A stretch of 64,000 nt of DNA from Chelonobacter oris (GCF_000772535.1 NZ_JSUM01000001.1:1-64000), one strand, 5' to 3'. Counted from the first letter of the stretch, positions 43,263 through 52,983 are shown. A program made the numbers and translations. Notes: generated by a model from the letters alone, not told the origin.

Positions 43263-44921
43263 ATGCTTAAGCGAAGTAAACTTTCTGTTGTGATTGCAGC
43301 GACGTTGGCTACAAGCATAACCGGTGCAGTACAGGCGGCGGATGTAAAAGATAAGGGAACGGCAACAAATGTGGCGTTTAATCAGGCTTTTACCCCGACT
43401 GAATATACGTTGAAAGACAAACCGACCATTATTTTGGTTTCGGTGGATGATTTGGGTTATGGGCAGCTAAACTATGATGAAGCCGCCTATAATCAGGATA
43501 TTCTAAAACAGAATGCCATTCCGGAACGTTATCAGGTGGCGTTGGATAAAGCGATTGAAGCGGCAAAAAGTGCAACACCGACTCTGAAATCGTTACAACA
43601 AGACGGGGTGAAGCTGACGCAGGGATTCGTAGCACACGGGGTGAGCGGTCCTTCCCGTGCATCGATGATGACTTCCCGTTTCCCGGCGCGTTACGGCATT
43701 TACAGTAATGACGATGCGCAAGACGGCATTTCTGTCGATGAAACATTCCTGGCGGAGTTATTGCAAAACCACGGCTATGAAACCTCGGCGATTGGCAAAT
43801 GGCATTTGTGTCGGATCACCAATGTGCCGATTCCGAAGGAACAGCAAACCCGCGACTACCATGATAATTTTACCACTTACTGCGATGAGCCGTTTCAGCC
43901 GCAAAATCGCGGATTTGATTATTTCTACGGTTTCCATGGTTCCGGCGCTTCCTATTACCGTTCCCCGTCGCTGTTCGAAAACCGGGAACGGATTGCGGCT
44001 ACCGATTATATCACCGATGAATTGACCGATAAAACCATTCAGCGTTTGCGTGAAGCGGGCGACAAACCGGCGTTTATCTATTTGGCATACAATGCTCCGC
44101 ACATTCCTTTGGAACAAGATGCCCCGCAAAAATATCAAATTTTCAATACCGGCAATCATGAAGTGGATAACTATTATGCGTCGGTCTATGCGGTAGATCA
44201 GGGCGTTAAGCGTATTCTGGCGGAATTGAAAGCGCAGGGTAAAGACAAAAACACGCTGATTTTCTTCACGTCCGACAATGGTGCGGTGATTGATTCGCCA
44301 CAGCCGATGAACGGTGTTTTCAAAGGTTATAAAGGAGAAACCCAGCAAGGCGGGGTGCATACCGCTATGTTCCTGAACTGGCCGGATCGTTTTGACGGCA
44401 AAGTGTATGACAAGATGGTGTCGGCGACCGACTTTATGCCGACCGCACTTGCCGCCGCCGGTATACCGATTCCTGAAAAACTGGAAAAAACACTCGACGG
44501 TAAAAATCTGTTGCCGTTTTTAGACGGTAAAGACAGCGGTGAGCCGCATCAATACTTGTATTGGGCGCAGCCGAAAGCATTCCATTGGGATCCGATCAAT
44601 ATTCCGTTCTGGCACAATTACGATAAATATGTTACCGGTAAATCCGATGATTATCCGAAAAATCCGTATATGGAAAAACTGTCTAAATTCACTTGGACGG
44701 TACGTGATAACGAATGGACATTACACTACTATATCGGTGATGAAAAAACGGAATTGTTCAAAACCGAAGATGTCGGCGAAACCACAGAGCTTTCTAAACA
44801 GAACCCTGAGGTGGTCAAACGTCTGAAAGGGAAAATGAATGAATATTTGCTGGCGGCGAAAAAACCGAATACGGAAAATAACTTGCCGAAATATCAGGAT
44901 TTATTGAAAGCAACAGAATAG
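43263..44921 (+). CDS. Serine-type sulfatase
   Basis: This 552-residue exported hydrolase is an alkaline-phosphatase-superfamily sulfatase. A signal peptide (MLKRSKLSVVIAATLATSITGAVQA) directs it to the periplasm. Metal-ligand motif SVDDLGYG is near residue 60. The maturation motif is GVSGPSRASMMTSR with serine (S128) at the formylglycine position, so it is Ser-type and needs a radical-SAM maturase, which is encoded next. GKWH and FTSDNGAV complete the site. The substrate may be a host or algal sulfate ester, but this cannot be told. The frame from 43233 is longer but AAGGAG precedes 43263. Confidence 0.93.
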   Translation: MLKRSKLSVVIAATLATSITGAVQAADVKDKGTATNVAFNQAFTPTEYTLKDKPTIILVSVDDLGYGQLNYDEAAYNQDILKQNAIPERYQVALDKAIEAAKSATPTLKSLQQDGVKLTQGFVAHGVSGPSRASMMTSRFPARYGIYSNDDAQDGISVDETFLAELLQNHGYETSAIGKWHLCRITNVPIPKEQQTRDYHDNFTTYCDEPFQPQNRGFDYFYGFHGSGASYYRSPSLFENRERIAATDYITDELTDKTIQRLREAGDKPAFIYLAYNAPHIPLEQDAPQKYQIFNTGNHEVDNYYASVYAVDQGVKRILAELKAQGKDKNTLIFFTSDNGAVIDSPQPMNGVFKGYKGETQQGGVHTAMFLNWPDRFDGKVYDKMVSATDFMPTALAAAGIPIPEKLEKTLDGKNLLPFLDGKDSGEPHQYLYWAQPKAFHWDPINIPFWHNYDKYVTGKSDDYPKNPYMEKLSKFTWTVRDNEWTLHYYIGDEKTELFKTEDVGETTELSKQNPEVVKRLKGKMNEYLLAAKKPNTENNLPKYQDLLKATE

Positions 44922-44932
44922 CGCGGCATACA

Positions 44933-44963
44933 GGGAAGAAAGGTCAAACTTTCTTCCCGTTTT
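44933..44963 (+). terminator. Terminator or attenuator between sulfatase and maturase
   Basis: GGGAAGAAAG (44933-44942) and CTTTCTTCCC (44949-44958) form a perfect 10-bp stem with a 6-nt loop, followed by GTTTTG. It would reduce read-through into the maturase gene. Confidence 0.7.
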
Positions 44964-44989
44964 GGGCGTTTGATTTTTACGAGGGTATT

Positions 44990-46192
44990 ATGCTGAGCTT
45001 TATGCTGAAACCGACCAGTTTTAAATGTAACATTAAGTGTGATTATTGCTTTTATCTTGAAAAAGAACAGTTTATGCCGCACGATAATGCCTCGCTGTCG
45101 ATGTCGGTGCAGACTGCAAGCGTGTTTATTCGGCAGCATATTGCGCAAAGTGAAGAAAAAGACGTCTATTTTACTTGGCAAGGCGGCGAGCCGCTGATGG
45201 CGGGGCTTGCCTTTTTTGAGGAGGTGATCCGCATTCAGAGCCGTTTTGCTGCGCAGTATCATAAAACGGTGCATAATGCGATTCAGACCAACGGCATATT
45301 GATTAATGCCAAATGGGCTGAGTTTTTCAGGCATAACCGGATTTTAATCGGCATTTCCATCGACGGCGATGAAGAGCTGCATGATCGCTATCGAATCAGT
45401 AACAGCGGAAAAGGCACATTCCGACAGGTAAAACAGGCTATCGAGCTGTTGAAAGCGCATCAAGTGGCGTTTAATACCCTGACGGTGATTAACAATATCA
45501 ACGCCGCTTATCCGTTACGGGTTTATACTTTTCTTAAACAGCTGGGCAGTCGCCATATGCAGTTTATTCCGGTGGTGGAAACCCGTGGGCTGGATCAAAA
45601 CTTTAAACCCGCTTGGCTAAGTGCCGGCAGTATTATACCGCTGACTACCGATTTCTCCGTCGGTGCCGAACAGTATGCCGACTTTATAAAGACGCTGTTT
45701 GACGAGTGGTTAGAGAAGGATATCGGCAAAATTTCGGTTCAATTGTTTGAATCTATTTTTGCCCGTTTTTGCGGTGTCGAAGCATTAATGTGTATCTACC
45801 GCCAACATTGCGGCGGTGAAAATCTGGCACTGGAGGCTAACGGCGATGTGTATGCTTGCGATCACTTTGTTTATCCGGATTATAAATTGGGCAATATCAC
45901 CACCTTATCCGAAGCGGATATTGAGCGGCAATCAGCCGCACTTTCGGCACAAAAAGCGGATTTAAACCGAGCGTGTAACGAATGCGAATGGAAAGCGTTG
46001 TGTTATGGCGGTTGTCCGAAACATCGTTTTATCAGTAATCAATACGGCGAGCGGCATAACTATTTTTGCCTTGCCTATCAACAAATTTTTCGACATGTAA
46101 CGCCGGCAATGAATTTTATGGTGACGTTGAAAGAACAGAATGTGCCGCTGGAATGGATTAAACAGTATCGAGACAGGATTTATCCGCAATAA
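44990..46192 (+). CDS. Anaerobic sulfatase-maturating enzyme (radical SAM)
   Basis: The 400-residue protein converts the active-site serine of the preceding sulfatase to formylglycine without oxygen. The radical-SAM cluster motif CNIKCDYCFYLEKE begins near residue 14. C-terminal cysteines of the SPASM domain appear in CGVEALMCIYRQHCGGE, YACDHFVYPDYKLGN, CNECEWKALCYGGCPKHR and FCLAYQQ. This fits the anSME/AslB family. Both genes run in the same direction 68 nt apart. Confidence 0.92.
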   Translation: MLSFMLKPTSFKCNIKCDYCFYLEKEQFMPHDNASLSMSVQTASVFIRQHIAQSEEKDVYFTWQGGEPLMAGLAFFEEVIRIQSRFAAQYHKTVHNAIQTNGILINAKWAEFFRHNRILIGISIDGDEELHDRYRISNSGKGTFRQVKQAIELLKAHQVAFNTLTVINNINAAYPLRVYTFLKQLGSRHMQFIPVVETRGLDQNFKPAWLSAGSIIPLTTDFSVGAEQYADFIKTLFDEWLEKDIGKISVQLFESIFARFCGVEALMCIYRQHCGGENLALEANGDVYACDHFVYPDYKLGNITTLSEADIERQSAALSAQKADLNRACNECEWKALCYGGCPKHRFISNQYGERHNYFCLAYQQIFRHVTPAMNFMVTLKEQNVPLEWIKQYRDRIYPQ

Positions 46193-46213
46193 GCGTAAAA
46201 TGCCGGGCTAAGT

Positions 46214-46250
46214 AAAAACCGAATTCCGCTGTGAACAGAATTCGGTTTTT
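46214..46250. terminator. Bidirectional terminator between maturase and rpoH
   Basis: AAAAACCGAATTC (46214-46226) and GAATTCGGTTTTT (46238-46250) form a perfect 13-bp stem. It serves both convergent genes. Confidence 0.88.
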
Positions 46251-46301
46251 CTCATTATCGGTTTCCTATCCGTGTACGGACAGGGCATGAGCCGATGAGC
46301 G

Positions 46302-47144
46302 TTAGAAACTCACTGCACCTTTCAGTTTTTTCAGCGCATTGTTTTCCAGTTGGCGCACACGTTCGGCAGAAATATTGTATTTTGCCGCCAAATCTTGCAG
46401 GGTCGCTTTTTCATCGTCCAACCAGCGTGAGCGGATAATATCCAGGCTGCGTTCATCAAGTGCGGACAAGGCTTCATTTAATTGTTCGCTCGCCTGATTG
46501 TCGTAGTTCTCATCTTCCAGATCAGCGGCGAAATCAGAGCTTTTGTCCTCCAGATACAGCGCCGGGCTATAGCTTTCTTCCGCATCGTCGGTCGGCAAAT
46601 CAAACGCCATGTCATGCCCGCTCATGCGTGATTCCATCTCTTTCACATCGGCAACGGAAACACCCAATTCATCGGCGACCATCGCCACTTCGCTTTCGTT
46701 AAACCAACCGAAACGCTGTTTGGTTTTGCGCAGGTTAAAGAACAGTTTGCGTTGTGCTTTGGTGGTAGCAACTTTGACAATCCGCCAGTTGCGCAACACA
46801 TATTCGTGAATTTCTGCTTTCACCCAATGCACCGCAAAAGAAACCAGACGCACACCGACTTCGGGGTTGAAACGGCGAACCGCTTTCATCAAGCCGATAT
46901 TGCCTTCCTGAATCAGATCCGCTTGCGGCAAGCCGTAGCCGGAATAACCGCGCGCAACATGGATCACGAAGCGCAGGTGCGACAGAATCAATTCTTTCGC
47001 TGCCTCTAAATCCTGTTGGTAATACAAACGCTCCGCCAACTCCTTCTCTTCCTCTGCGGTCAGCATCGGGTATTGGTTAGCCGCCCGAATATACCCTTCG
47101 AGGCTGCCTTGAGGGACAAGCATCATTTGCATATCTTTGGTCAT
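46302..47144 (-). CDS. rpoH: Heat-shock sigma factor RpoH (sigma-32)
   Basis: RpoH directs RNA polymerase to heat-shock promoters. The start [29 protein letters not shown] gives 280 residues (E. coli 284). Region 2 contains [43 protein letters not shown], and [14 protein letters not shown] is the RpoH box that separates it from RpoD. Region 4 ends [27 protein letters not shown]. The 22-residue longer frame is not conserved. Translation control by mRNA structure is known for E. coli rpoH and was not tested here. Confidence 0.96.
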   Translation of the reverse strand: MTKDMQMMLVPQGSLEGYIRAANQYPMLTAEEEKELAERLYYQQDLEAAKELILSHLRFVIHVARGYSGYGLPQADLIQEGNIGLMKAVRRFNPEVGVRLVSFAVHWVKAEIHEYVLRNWRIVKVATTKAQRKLFFNLRKTKQRFGWFNESEVAMVADELGVSVADVKEMESRMSGHDMAFDLPTDDAEESYSPALYLEDKSSDFAADLEDENYDNQASEQLNEALSALDERSLDIIRSRWLDDEKATLQDLAAKYNISAERVRQLENNALKKLKGAVSF

Positions 47145-47198
47145 TATATTCCTTCTCTCTTTCAATATAGGGCGTTGCATTTCACACAACGAAGTGTA

Positions 47199-47226
47199 CT
47201 TATACCACAAATCGAACCAAGTTCAA
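47199..47226 (-). promoter_or_regulatory. Likely sigma-70 promoter of rpoH
   Basis: On the minus strand TTGAAC (47226-47221) and TATAAG (47204-47199) are separated by 16 bp, about 55 bp before the rpoH start. Confidence 0.5.
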
Positions 47227-47524
47227 AATTTCAGGCACGATCGGCATTACAGTACGGACGATAATTTAGACGGTTTTTTTGTTGAAAAGTTCAACTTTTG
47301 TTGAGTTTATTGTACATCTCAAACCGCACTTGCCGCCGTTTCCGTTTTCAGCCAAGCCGGAAATGCAAAGATGTGGGATAAGCCATTTCAGCGCATTAAG
47401 CGGCAGGTTTTTAATCTATTCCAAAATCTCACTTCTTTGTCAAAACATTTCGATTTTATTTTCCTGTAAAACTATTTAACATCAGGACTAAGCACAACAT
47501 TTTTGAATGAAAAATAGTTTGAGT
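47227..47524. other. Non-coding gap between divergent rpoH and LysE-family gene
   Basis: No gene is seen. It holds a short inverted repeat (GTTGAA-AAG-TTCAAC, about 47280-47294) and a USS core (ACCGCACTT, about 47323-47331). Promoters for the plus-strand gene are probably here but not resolved. Confidence 0.5.
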
Positions 47525-48139
47525 ATGAATGAATTACTGGCAGTAATAACGATTACGGTTTTGGCGGTCATCAGTCCCGGCGGTGATTTCGCCATGGTCA
47601 CGCGCAACAGTTATTTATACGGCAAACGGGCGGGCGTGATCACTGCCCTAGGCATTGCAAGTGCGGTTTGGGTACACGTCGGTTACACCTTGCTCGGCGT
47701 CAGCGTATTATTGTTGCAATCGCCGTGGTTGTTTAATCTGGTAAAAGTTTTCGGGGCGTTATACTTGATTTACATCGGCATCAGCACCTTCCGCCATCGT
47801 GTATTGATGTCGAATTTAACTGCTGAAAGTGCGGTCTTGCCTGATAAACAGGCATTTAAAAATGGTTTTGTCACTAATGCGCTCAACCCGAAAACAACGT
47901 TATTTGTGCTCAGCACTTTCAGCCAAATCATCAATCCGAAAACCCCATTGACGGTGCAACTCGGCTACGGTGTGTTTATGTCGGCGGCGCATTTGCTGTG
48001 GTTCGGCATGGTTGCAGTAATGTTGTCCACACCGCGTATTCGCACCGGTCTGTTAAGCCGGCAGATCTATGTTAATCGGGTGATCGGGCTGATTTTGTGT
48101 GCATTAGGGGCGATGTTGTTGCTTTCTTCCGCCGATTGA
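47525..48139 (+). CDS. LysE-family amino-acid exporter
   Basis: The 204-residue membrane protein belongs to the LysE/RhtB family. The N-terminal AVISPGGDFAMVTRNSYLYGKRAGVITALGIA is the family signature. NALNPKTTLFVLSTFSQ lies mid-protein, as in RhtB/RhtC. Six hydrophobic segments are present. The start at MNELLAV is preferred over an ATG six codons earlier, which lacks a nearby ribosome-binding site. The exported substrate (homoserine, threonine or similar) is unknown. Confidence 0.85.
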   Translation: MNELLAVITITVLAVISPGGDFAMVTRNSYLYGKRAGVITALGIASAVWVHVGYTLLGVSVLLLQSPWLFNLVKVFGALYLIYIGISTFRHRVLMSNLTAESAVLPDKQAFKNGFVTNALNPKTTLFVLSTFSQIINPKTPLTVQLGYGVFMSAAHLLWFGMVAVMLSTPRIRTGLLSRQIYVNRVIGLILCALGAMLLLSSAD

Positions 48140-48163
48140 CCGAAAAAGCGATAATTATTGATA

Positions 48164-49105
48164 TTAAGCGACCAAAAAAGCATGAATTTTATCCAGTGCC
48201 GATTGGCGAATGCCGTCACGCTCAAACAGGATTTCATGTTTGGCGTGATCAATGATTTCATGCTGTAAATGTGTGAACAGCGCCGCATATTTTTCGATTT
48301 GGCGATTGGAGACGATCACCTCTTTTTCCGCTTGCAGCAGCATCACCGGAATCGTAATTTTACCGATTGCACGCGGCAGTTTTTTAAACTGGTTGAAGCA
48401 TTGGTGCGCCCAGCGGAAAGTCGGGCCGCCCAAGTGAAGCGCCGGGAAGCGGCGGTTTATACGGTTGGTCCACATCATGCGGCTTTTGCAACAGCTTAAT
48501 TCGTTGTCTTCCGGGTTGATCGGTTTATAGGCATTTCGACCGAAAACATAACGTTGATCTTGCCCGAGCAACACCATTAAATGCACGATTAACGGATCCA
48601 AACACGGATTTTTCAGCGGCAGGGCAAATAACGGCGCATTGAGTATCAATTTATCGATCTTGTGCGGATATTTTGCCAGATACAGCGTGGCGATCAGACC
48701 GCCCATCGAATGTGCCAGAATGACTTGCTGTTGGTAATCATGCCGTTGGTTGACACTGTGCAGCACGGCATCCAAATCGTCGAGATAATAATCAAAACGG
48801 TCGATATAGCCTTTGTCCGGATCGGGCAGCAGCCGCTGTGAATAGCCCTGTCCACGGTGGTCAAAGGTTAAGACGTCATAACCCTGTCGATAAAAATCGT
48901 AGGCGATTTCTGTCCATTTCAACAGGTTTTCCCCACGACCGCTGACCAACAACATCAGCTTGCGCGGCTGTTGTTGCGTATGCTCAAAGAAGCGGTAGGC
49001 AATTCGGCAGCGCCGTTGCCCGTCGAGATAGTGCAGCGGAAATTGTTCGGCAAACGGTTTCAGCGTTTTTAATGCAAACCGACCAAAGTGCGGTTCTCGT
49101 TCCAT
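48164..49105 (-). CDS. pldB: Lysophospholipase L2 PldB
   Basis: PldB hydrolyses lysophospholipids at the inner membrane. The 313-residue alpha/beta hydrolase has the nucleophile elbow ILAHSMGGLIATLYLA, HRGQGYSQR near residue 80, and the C-terminal histidine in IDHAKHEILFERDGIR. The length fits the family. It follows asd on the same strand, separated by an inverted-USS terminator. Confidence 0.9.
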   Translation of the reverse strand: MEREPHFGRFALKTLKPFAEQFPLHYLDGQRRCRIAYRFFEHTQQQPRKLMLLVSGRGENLLKWTEIAYDFYRQGYDVLTFDHRGQGYSQRLLPDPDKGYIDRFDYYLDDLDAVLHSVNQRHDYQQQVILAHSMGGLIATLYLAKYPHKIDKLILNAPLFALPLKNPCLDPLIVHLMVLLGQDQRYVFGRNAYKPINPEDNELSCCKSRMMWTNRINRRFPALHLGGPTFRWAHQCFNQFKKLPRAIGKITIPVMLLQAEKEVIVSNRQIEKYAALFTHLQHEIIDHAKHEILFERDGIRQSALDKIHAFLVA

Positions 49106-49190
49106 TTGATTTCCTTGCCTTTTATTTTTTTGATGCAGTTTACTGCTTACACGACAGGATTTCGAGTGAAAATGATAAAAAAACCAATGT

Positions 49191-49225
49191 AAAGTGCGGT
49201 TTTGAACCTACCAAAACCGCACTTT
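49191..49225. terminator. Inverted-USS terminator between asd and pldB
   Basis: AAAGTGCGGTTTTG (49191-49204) and CAAAACCGCACTTT (49212-49225) are perfect 14-bp inverted copies of the extended USS with a 7-nt loop, 24 nt after the asd stop. Confidence 0.85.
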
Positions 49226-49248
49226 CTATTCACCATTTTGTCTGAAAA

Positions 49249-50358
49249 TTATGCGATCAATAAGCGCAAAATACGGCGTAACGGCTCTGCCGCACCCCAT
49301 AACAATTGATCGCCGACCGTGAATGCCGCCAGATATTCAGGCCCCATATTCAGTTTGCGCAGACGGCCGACCGGAACGCTCAATGTGCCGGTCACTTTGG
49401 TCGGGGTCAATTCACGCAAGGTGGCTTCTTTTTCATTCGGAATGACTTTTACCCATTCGTTGTGTGAGGCGAGGATTTGTTCAATCTCTGCCAGCGGCAG
49501 ATCTTTTTTCATTTTGATGGTGAATGCCTGACTGTGGCAGCGCAGCGCCCCGATGCGCACGCACAGCCCGTCAATCGGAACCGGACTGTCGGACAAGCCC
49601 AGAATTTTATTGGTTTCGGCATAACCTTTCCACTCTTCTTTGGTTTGTCCGCTGTCCAACAGTTTGTCGATCCACGGAATTAAACTGCCAGCAAGCGGTG
49701 CGCCGAAATTTTCGGTCGGCAAATCGCCGCGCATTTTATCGGTAACCGCTCTTTCGATCTCCAGAATAGAAGATGCCGGGTTATCCAAATCGGTTTTTAC
49801 CACATCACGCAGTTCGCCCATTTGTACCAATAATTCACGCATATTTTTCGCACCGGCGCCGCTTGCCGCTTGATAAGTCGCAACGGAAATCCATTCGACC
49901 AAATCATGTTCGAACAAGCCGCCCAGCGCCATCAACATCAGGCTGACGGTGCAGTTGCCGCCGACATAGGTTTTCACGCCTTTTGCCAAGCCGTCGCGGA
50001 TAACGTGTTCGTTGACCGGATCCAGTACGATAATCGCATCGTCTTCCATGCGTAGGGCGGAAGCGGCGTCAATCCAGTACCCGTCCCAGCCGGTCGCACG
50101 CAGTTTGGCATAGACCTCGTTAGTGTAGTCGCCGCCTTGGCAGGTGACGATAATATCCAGTTTTTTCAGGGCTTCGATATCATAAGCATCTTGCAACACG
50201 CCGCTGTCTTTGCCGCCAAATTCAGGCGCTTTTTGCCCGGCTTGCGAGGTGGTGAAATACACCGGGTTAATATGGGCAAAATCTTGCTCTTGCTGCATAC
50301 GATCCATTAAAACGGAACCGACCATTCCGCGCCAACCGATAAAACCGACGTTTTGCAT
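49249..50358 (-). CDS. asd: Aspartate-semialdehyde dehydrogenase Asd
   Basis: Asd reduces aspartyl phosphate to aspartate semialdehyde for lysine, threonine, methionine and cell-wall synthesis. The 369-residue protein starts [21 protein letters not shown] (NADP loop). The active-site cysteine is in [14 protein letters not shown], and [15 protein letters not shown] contains the catalytic histidine. The length equals E. coli Asd (367). An AGGAAAT-like site precedes the ATG. Confidence 0.96.
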   Translation of the reverse strand: MQNVGFIGWRGMVGSVLMDRMQQEQDFAHINPVYFTTSQAGQKAPEFGGKDSGVLQDAYDIEALKKLDIIVTCQGGDYTNEVYAKLRATGWDGYWIDAASALRMEDDAIIVLDPVNEHVIRDGLAKGVKTYVGGNCTVSLMLMALGGLFEHDLVEWISVATYQAASGAGAKNMRELLVQMGELRDVVKTDLDNPASSILEIERAVTDKMRGDLPTENFGAPLAGSLIPWIDKLLDSGQTKEEWKGYAETNKILGLSDSPVPIDGLCVRIGALRCHSQAFTIKMKKDLPLAEIEQILASHNEWVKVIPNEKEATLRELTPTKVTGTLSVPVGRLRKLNMGPEYLAAFTVGDQLLWGAAEPLRRILRLLIA

Positions 50359-50575
50359 ATGATTTCCTTGTTTTTGATGTTGTGATTGATGTTGTGATAT
50401 TAAATTTATTGTTCTAATTAATTACAACATCACTTCAATAAAAGCAACTCTTTTAGCAAAAAATTTTCTTGGCGGTCGGGTTTTGATGTCGGTTCTGCTA
50501 ACGAACAGGCTTTGGCAGCCGATTAATGGCGAGGGCGGCAAGAGCGGTTATGCTACCTAATTCAAGGTATTCGGC

Positions 50576-50589
50576 TTGATACAGATCAA
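50576..50589 (+). promoter_or_regulatory. FNR box upstream of ytfE
   Basis: TTGATACAGATCAA is a perfect match to the FNR consensus TTGAT-N4-ATCAA, centred 104 bp before the ytfE start. The rest of the 328-bp asd-ytfE gap (50359-50686) shows no gene. Confidence 0.8.
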
Positions 50590-50686
50590 AAGATAGATTA
50601 AAAATACAGATTTTAACGGCTAAATAACCTACTATTTAACTCAAGCTTTAGTTCTTACACAACCTAACGAGTAGCACGAGGAAATT

Positions 50687-51358
50687 ATGTCATATCAAGA
50701 GAAAAAATTGAGCGAATTGGCGATTACCGTTCCGGGCGCAACCAAACTGTTCCGTGAATATGATCTGGATTTTTGCTGTGGCGGAGCCAATACGTTGGGC
50801 TTTGCAGCCAAGCTGAAAAATCTGGATTTGGCGGCGATTGAAAAACGGCTGGCAGCGCTGGAAGGACGGCAACAAAGCGGACAAGAGCAGGATTGGACAC
50901 AGGCGGCGTATTCGGAGATGATTGCACATATTATCGCCCGCTATCATCAGCGCCACCGTGAACAATTGCCGGAACTGATTTTGATGGCGGAAAAAGTCGA
51001 GAACGTGCATGGTGAGCGACAAGATTGCCCGATGGGGGCTTCTGCGGTGTTAAAAGAGATTTATGCCGAACTGAGCCTGCATATGCAGAAAGAAGAGCAA
51101 ATTCTGTTCCCGATGATTCAAGCCGGACAATATGCGATGGCAAGAATGCCGATTCAGGTGATGGAACATGAGCATGACGATGCCGGACAACAAGTAGAGG
51201 TATTGAAATCGATCACCGATAATGTTACCCCACCGGCAGACGCCTGTAATACTTGGCGTGCCTTATATCGCGGAATTAATGCGTTTATCGATGATTTAAT
51301 GCTGCATATCCATTTGGAAAACAACATTCTGTTCCCGCGTGTCGTGAGCGAAGCCTAA
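50687..51358 (+). CDS. ytfE: Iron-sulfur cluster repair protein YtfE (RIC)
   Basis: YtfE is a di-iron protein that restores Fe-S clusters damaged by nitric oxide or oxidants. The 223-residue protein has the N-terminal ScdA-like domain (LAITVPGATKLFREYDLDFCCGG) with its paired cysteines. The hemerythrin-like domain follows with iron ligands in HIIARYHQRHREQLPEL, MQKEEQILFPMI, MEHEHDDAG and HIHLENNILFPR. A perfect FNR box upstream suggests anaerobic control. Confidence 0.96.
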   Translation: MSYQEKKLSELAITVPGATKLFREYDLDFCCGGANTLGFAAKLKNLDLAAIEKRLAALEGRQQSGQEQDWTQAAYSEMIAHIIARYHQRHREQLPELILMAEKVENVHGERQDCPMGASAVLKEIYAELSLHMQKEEQILFPMIQAGQYAMARMPIQVMEHEHDDAGQQVEVLKSITDNVTPPADACNTWRALYRGINAFIDDLMLHIHLENNILFPRVVSEA

Positions 51359-51371
51359 CCGTTGCGAGCCG

Positions 51372-51420
51372 ACCGCACTTTGCTTGGCTTAAAAGGCAAG
51401 TTTAGCTATCAAAGTGCGGT
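51372..51420. terminator. Inverted USS pair between ytfE and the Tag-like gene
   Basis: ACCGCACTTTG (51372-51382) and CAAAGTGCGGT (51410-51420) are perfect inverted copies with a 27-nt loop between two convergent genes. They probably serve as a shared terminator. Confidence 0.65.
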
Positions 51421-51441
51421 GTCGGCGGACATACGGTATGC

Positions 51442-52116
51442 TTATTCCCCCATACTGAATGCGACAATCTGGCTGATATGCGCCAGTGGGCGGCCGGATT
51501 GCCGTTGCCATTCCTGAAAAATCTGCTGTGCGGCGGCAAAGGTGCGTTGGGTTTGAATGCCGCCGTCAATCAAGTGGTGATTGCGCAAATAGGCTTCTAC
51601 ATCGTGGGTCAATAAAAACGTATCTTTGCCGACCGCTCTCAGGCTGTAAGCGCCGGTATTGCCGCCCAACCGTTTGCCGTTTTTCTTCAAATATTGCCAA
51701 AGTGCGGTAATATCCTCACCCGGCCATTCGGCAATCAACTTGGAAAATCCGCCGTCCAGATTTGCTTGATAGATCATCTGTGCGTTGTATTTGATGGTTG
51801 CCACTTTCGGCCAATAACGGATAATTCCCGGATCCTGCGCTTTCTTTTCCCACAGTTCGTCCGGCATCATCAGCAGTTTCTCAATGTCGAAGCCCCAGAA
51901 AACCTGTTCGAAGTTATCCCATTTTTTATTCACCACTTTCCAGACGATGCCGCATTGGAAAATCTTGCGTGTCATTTCCGACAACCAACGGTGATCCGGC
52001 ACGGCAAGCAGCTCCCGAGTGGTTTTTATACGGCATAATGCCGCTTCCAGTTGCGTTTCGCCGCCTTTGCGGGCGGCGGCACGCTGATAAATATCGCTAA
52101 ATTTTTCTAAAATCAT
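51442..52116 (-). CDS. Divergent Tag-like DNA-3-methyladenine glycosylase
   Basis: The 224-residue protein resembles the central part of DNA-3-methyladenine glycosylase I. QCGIVWKVVNKKWDNFEQVFWGFDIEKL aligns with QAGLSWITVLKKRENYRACFHQFD of Tag, and DPGIIRYWPKV with DAGIIRHRGKI. The zinc-binding N-terminal CGW and C-terminal HxxxCC of Tag are not seen, and the catalytic glutamate position looks changed. It may act on another lesion. The ATG overlaps the glpR stop by 4 nt (ATGA); a TTG four codons earlier is less likely. Confidence 0.7.
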   Translation of the reverse strand: MILEKFSDIYQRAAARKGGETQLEAALCRIKTTRELLAVPDHRWLSEMTRKIFQCGIVWKVVNKKWDNFEQVFWGFDIEKLLMMPDELWEKKAQDPGIIRYWPKVATIKYNAQMIYQANLDGGFSKLIAEWPGEDITALWQYLKKNGKRLGGNTGAYSLRAVGKDTFLLTHDVEAYLRNHHLIDGGIQTQRTFAAAQQIFQEWQRQSGRPLAHISQIVAFSMGE

Positions 52117-52877
52117 GATTCGCAGCAAATCTCCAGTTGTACACCGCTTTGTTGCAGCAGGCGGATAATTTTTTCATGCGGTTCTTGGTCGGTCAACACC
52201 ACGTCCAGATCCTGAATAGCGCCCAGCCGTACAATTGCCCGACGGTTAAATTTGGAGTGATCGATTGGCAGCAAGACTTTGCGCGAACTGTTAATCAATG
52301 CCCGTTTGACCTGCACCTCGTGAAAATCATAATCCAGCAGTGTGCCGTCTTCGTCAATGGCGCTGATGCCTAAAATGCCGTAATCGAGGCGGAATTGGGA
52401 AATAAAATCCACGGTTGCTTCGCCGATCATGCCGCCGTCTTCACGCAAATTGCCGCCGGCAATGGTGATATTGAAATCGGCTTTTTTCATCAAAATATGG
52501 GCGGCGTTTAAATTATTGGTGACGATTTGCAGATTTTGATGTTCCAGCAAGGCATAGGCAACGGCTTCCGGTGTGGTGCCGATATCGATAAACAGCGAGG
52601 CGCCGTTCGGAATCAGGGCGGCGACCTGCTTGGCAATCGCCTGTTTTTCTTTGGAAAAAAAGAATTTCCGTTCCTGATAATCGCTGTTTTCGGTGCTTGA
52701 CGGCGAGGCTGCGCCACCGTGATGGCGGCGTATCAGATTTTGTTCCGCCAGCTCGTTCAAATCGCGCCGAATGGTTTGTGAGGTGACATCAAACACCGCC
52801 ACCAGCTCTTCGGTGCTGATATACCCCCGTTGCGTGACCAAGTCGACGATTTGTGTATGGCGCATCGATTGTTTCAT
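52113..52877 (-). CDS. glpR: Glycerol-3-phosphate regulon repressor GlpR
   Basis: GlpR is a DeoR-family repressor released by glycerol-3-phosphate. The 254-residue protein has the helix-turn-helix GYISTEELVAVFDVTSQTIRRDLNELAEQNLIRRHHGGAA, near-identical to E. coli GlpR. The sugar-phosphate domain contains FIDIGTTPEAVA, IVTNNLNAA and GEATVDFISQFRLDYGILGISAID. It lies about 10 kb from glpABC, whose promoter has GlpR-like operators. It is coupled to the Tag-like gene. Confidence 0.94.
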   Translation of the reverse strand: MKQSMRHTQIVDLVTQRGYISTEELVAVFDVTSQTIRRDLNELAEQNLIRRHHGGAASPSSTENSDYQERKFFFSKEKQAIAKQVAALIPNGASLFIDIGTTPEAVAYALLEHQNLQIVTNNLNAAHILMKKADFNITIAGGNLREDGGMIGEATVDFISQFRLDYGILGISAIDEDGTLLDYDFHEVQVKRALINSSRKVLLPIDHSKFNRRAIVRLGAIQDLDVVLTDQEPHEKIIRLLQQSGVQLEICCES

Positions 52878-52983
52878 TAATTTCTCCTTTTACTGAAAGC
52901 AACAGCTGTCGTCCGTTAGTTTTGAGAGATTTTACCTTAAAGTGCGGTGATTGGGGGAGTGTCGGCATAAAATTAAACAAAAA

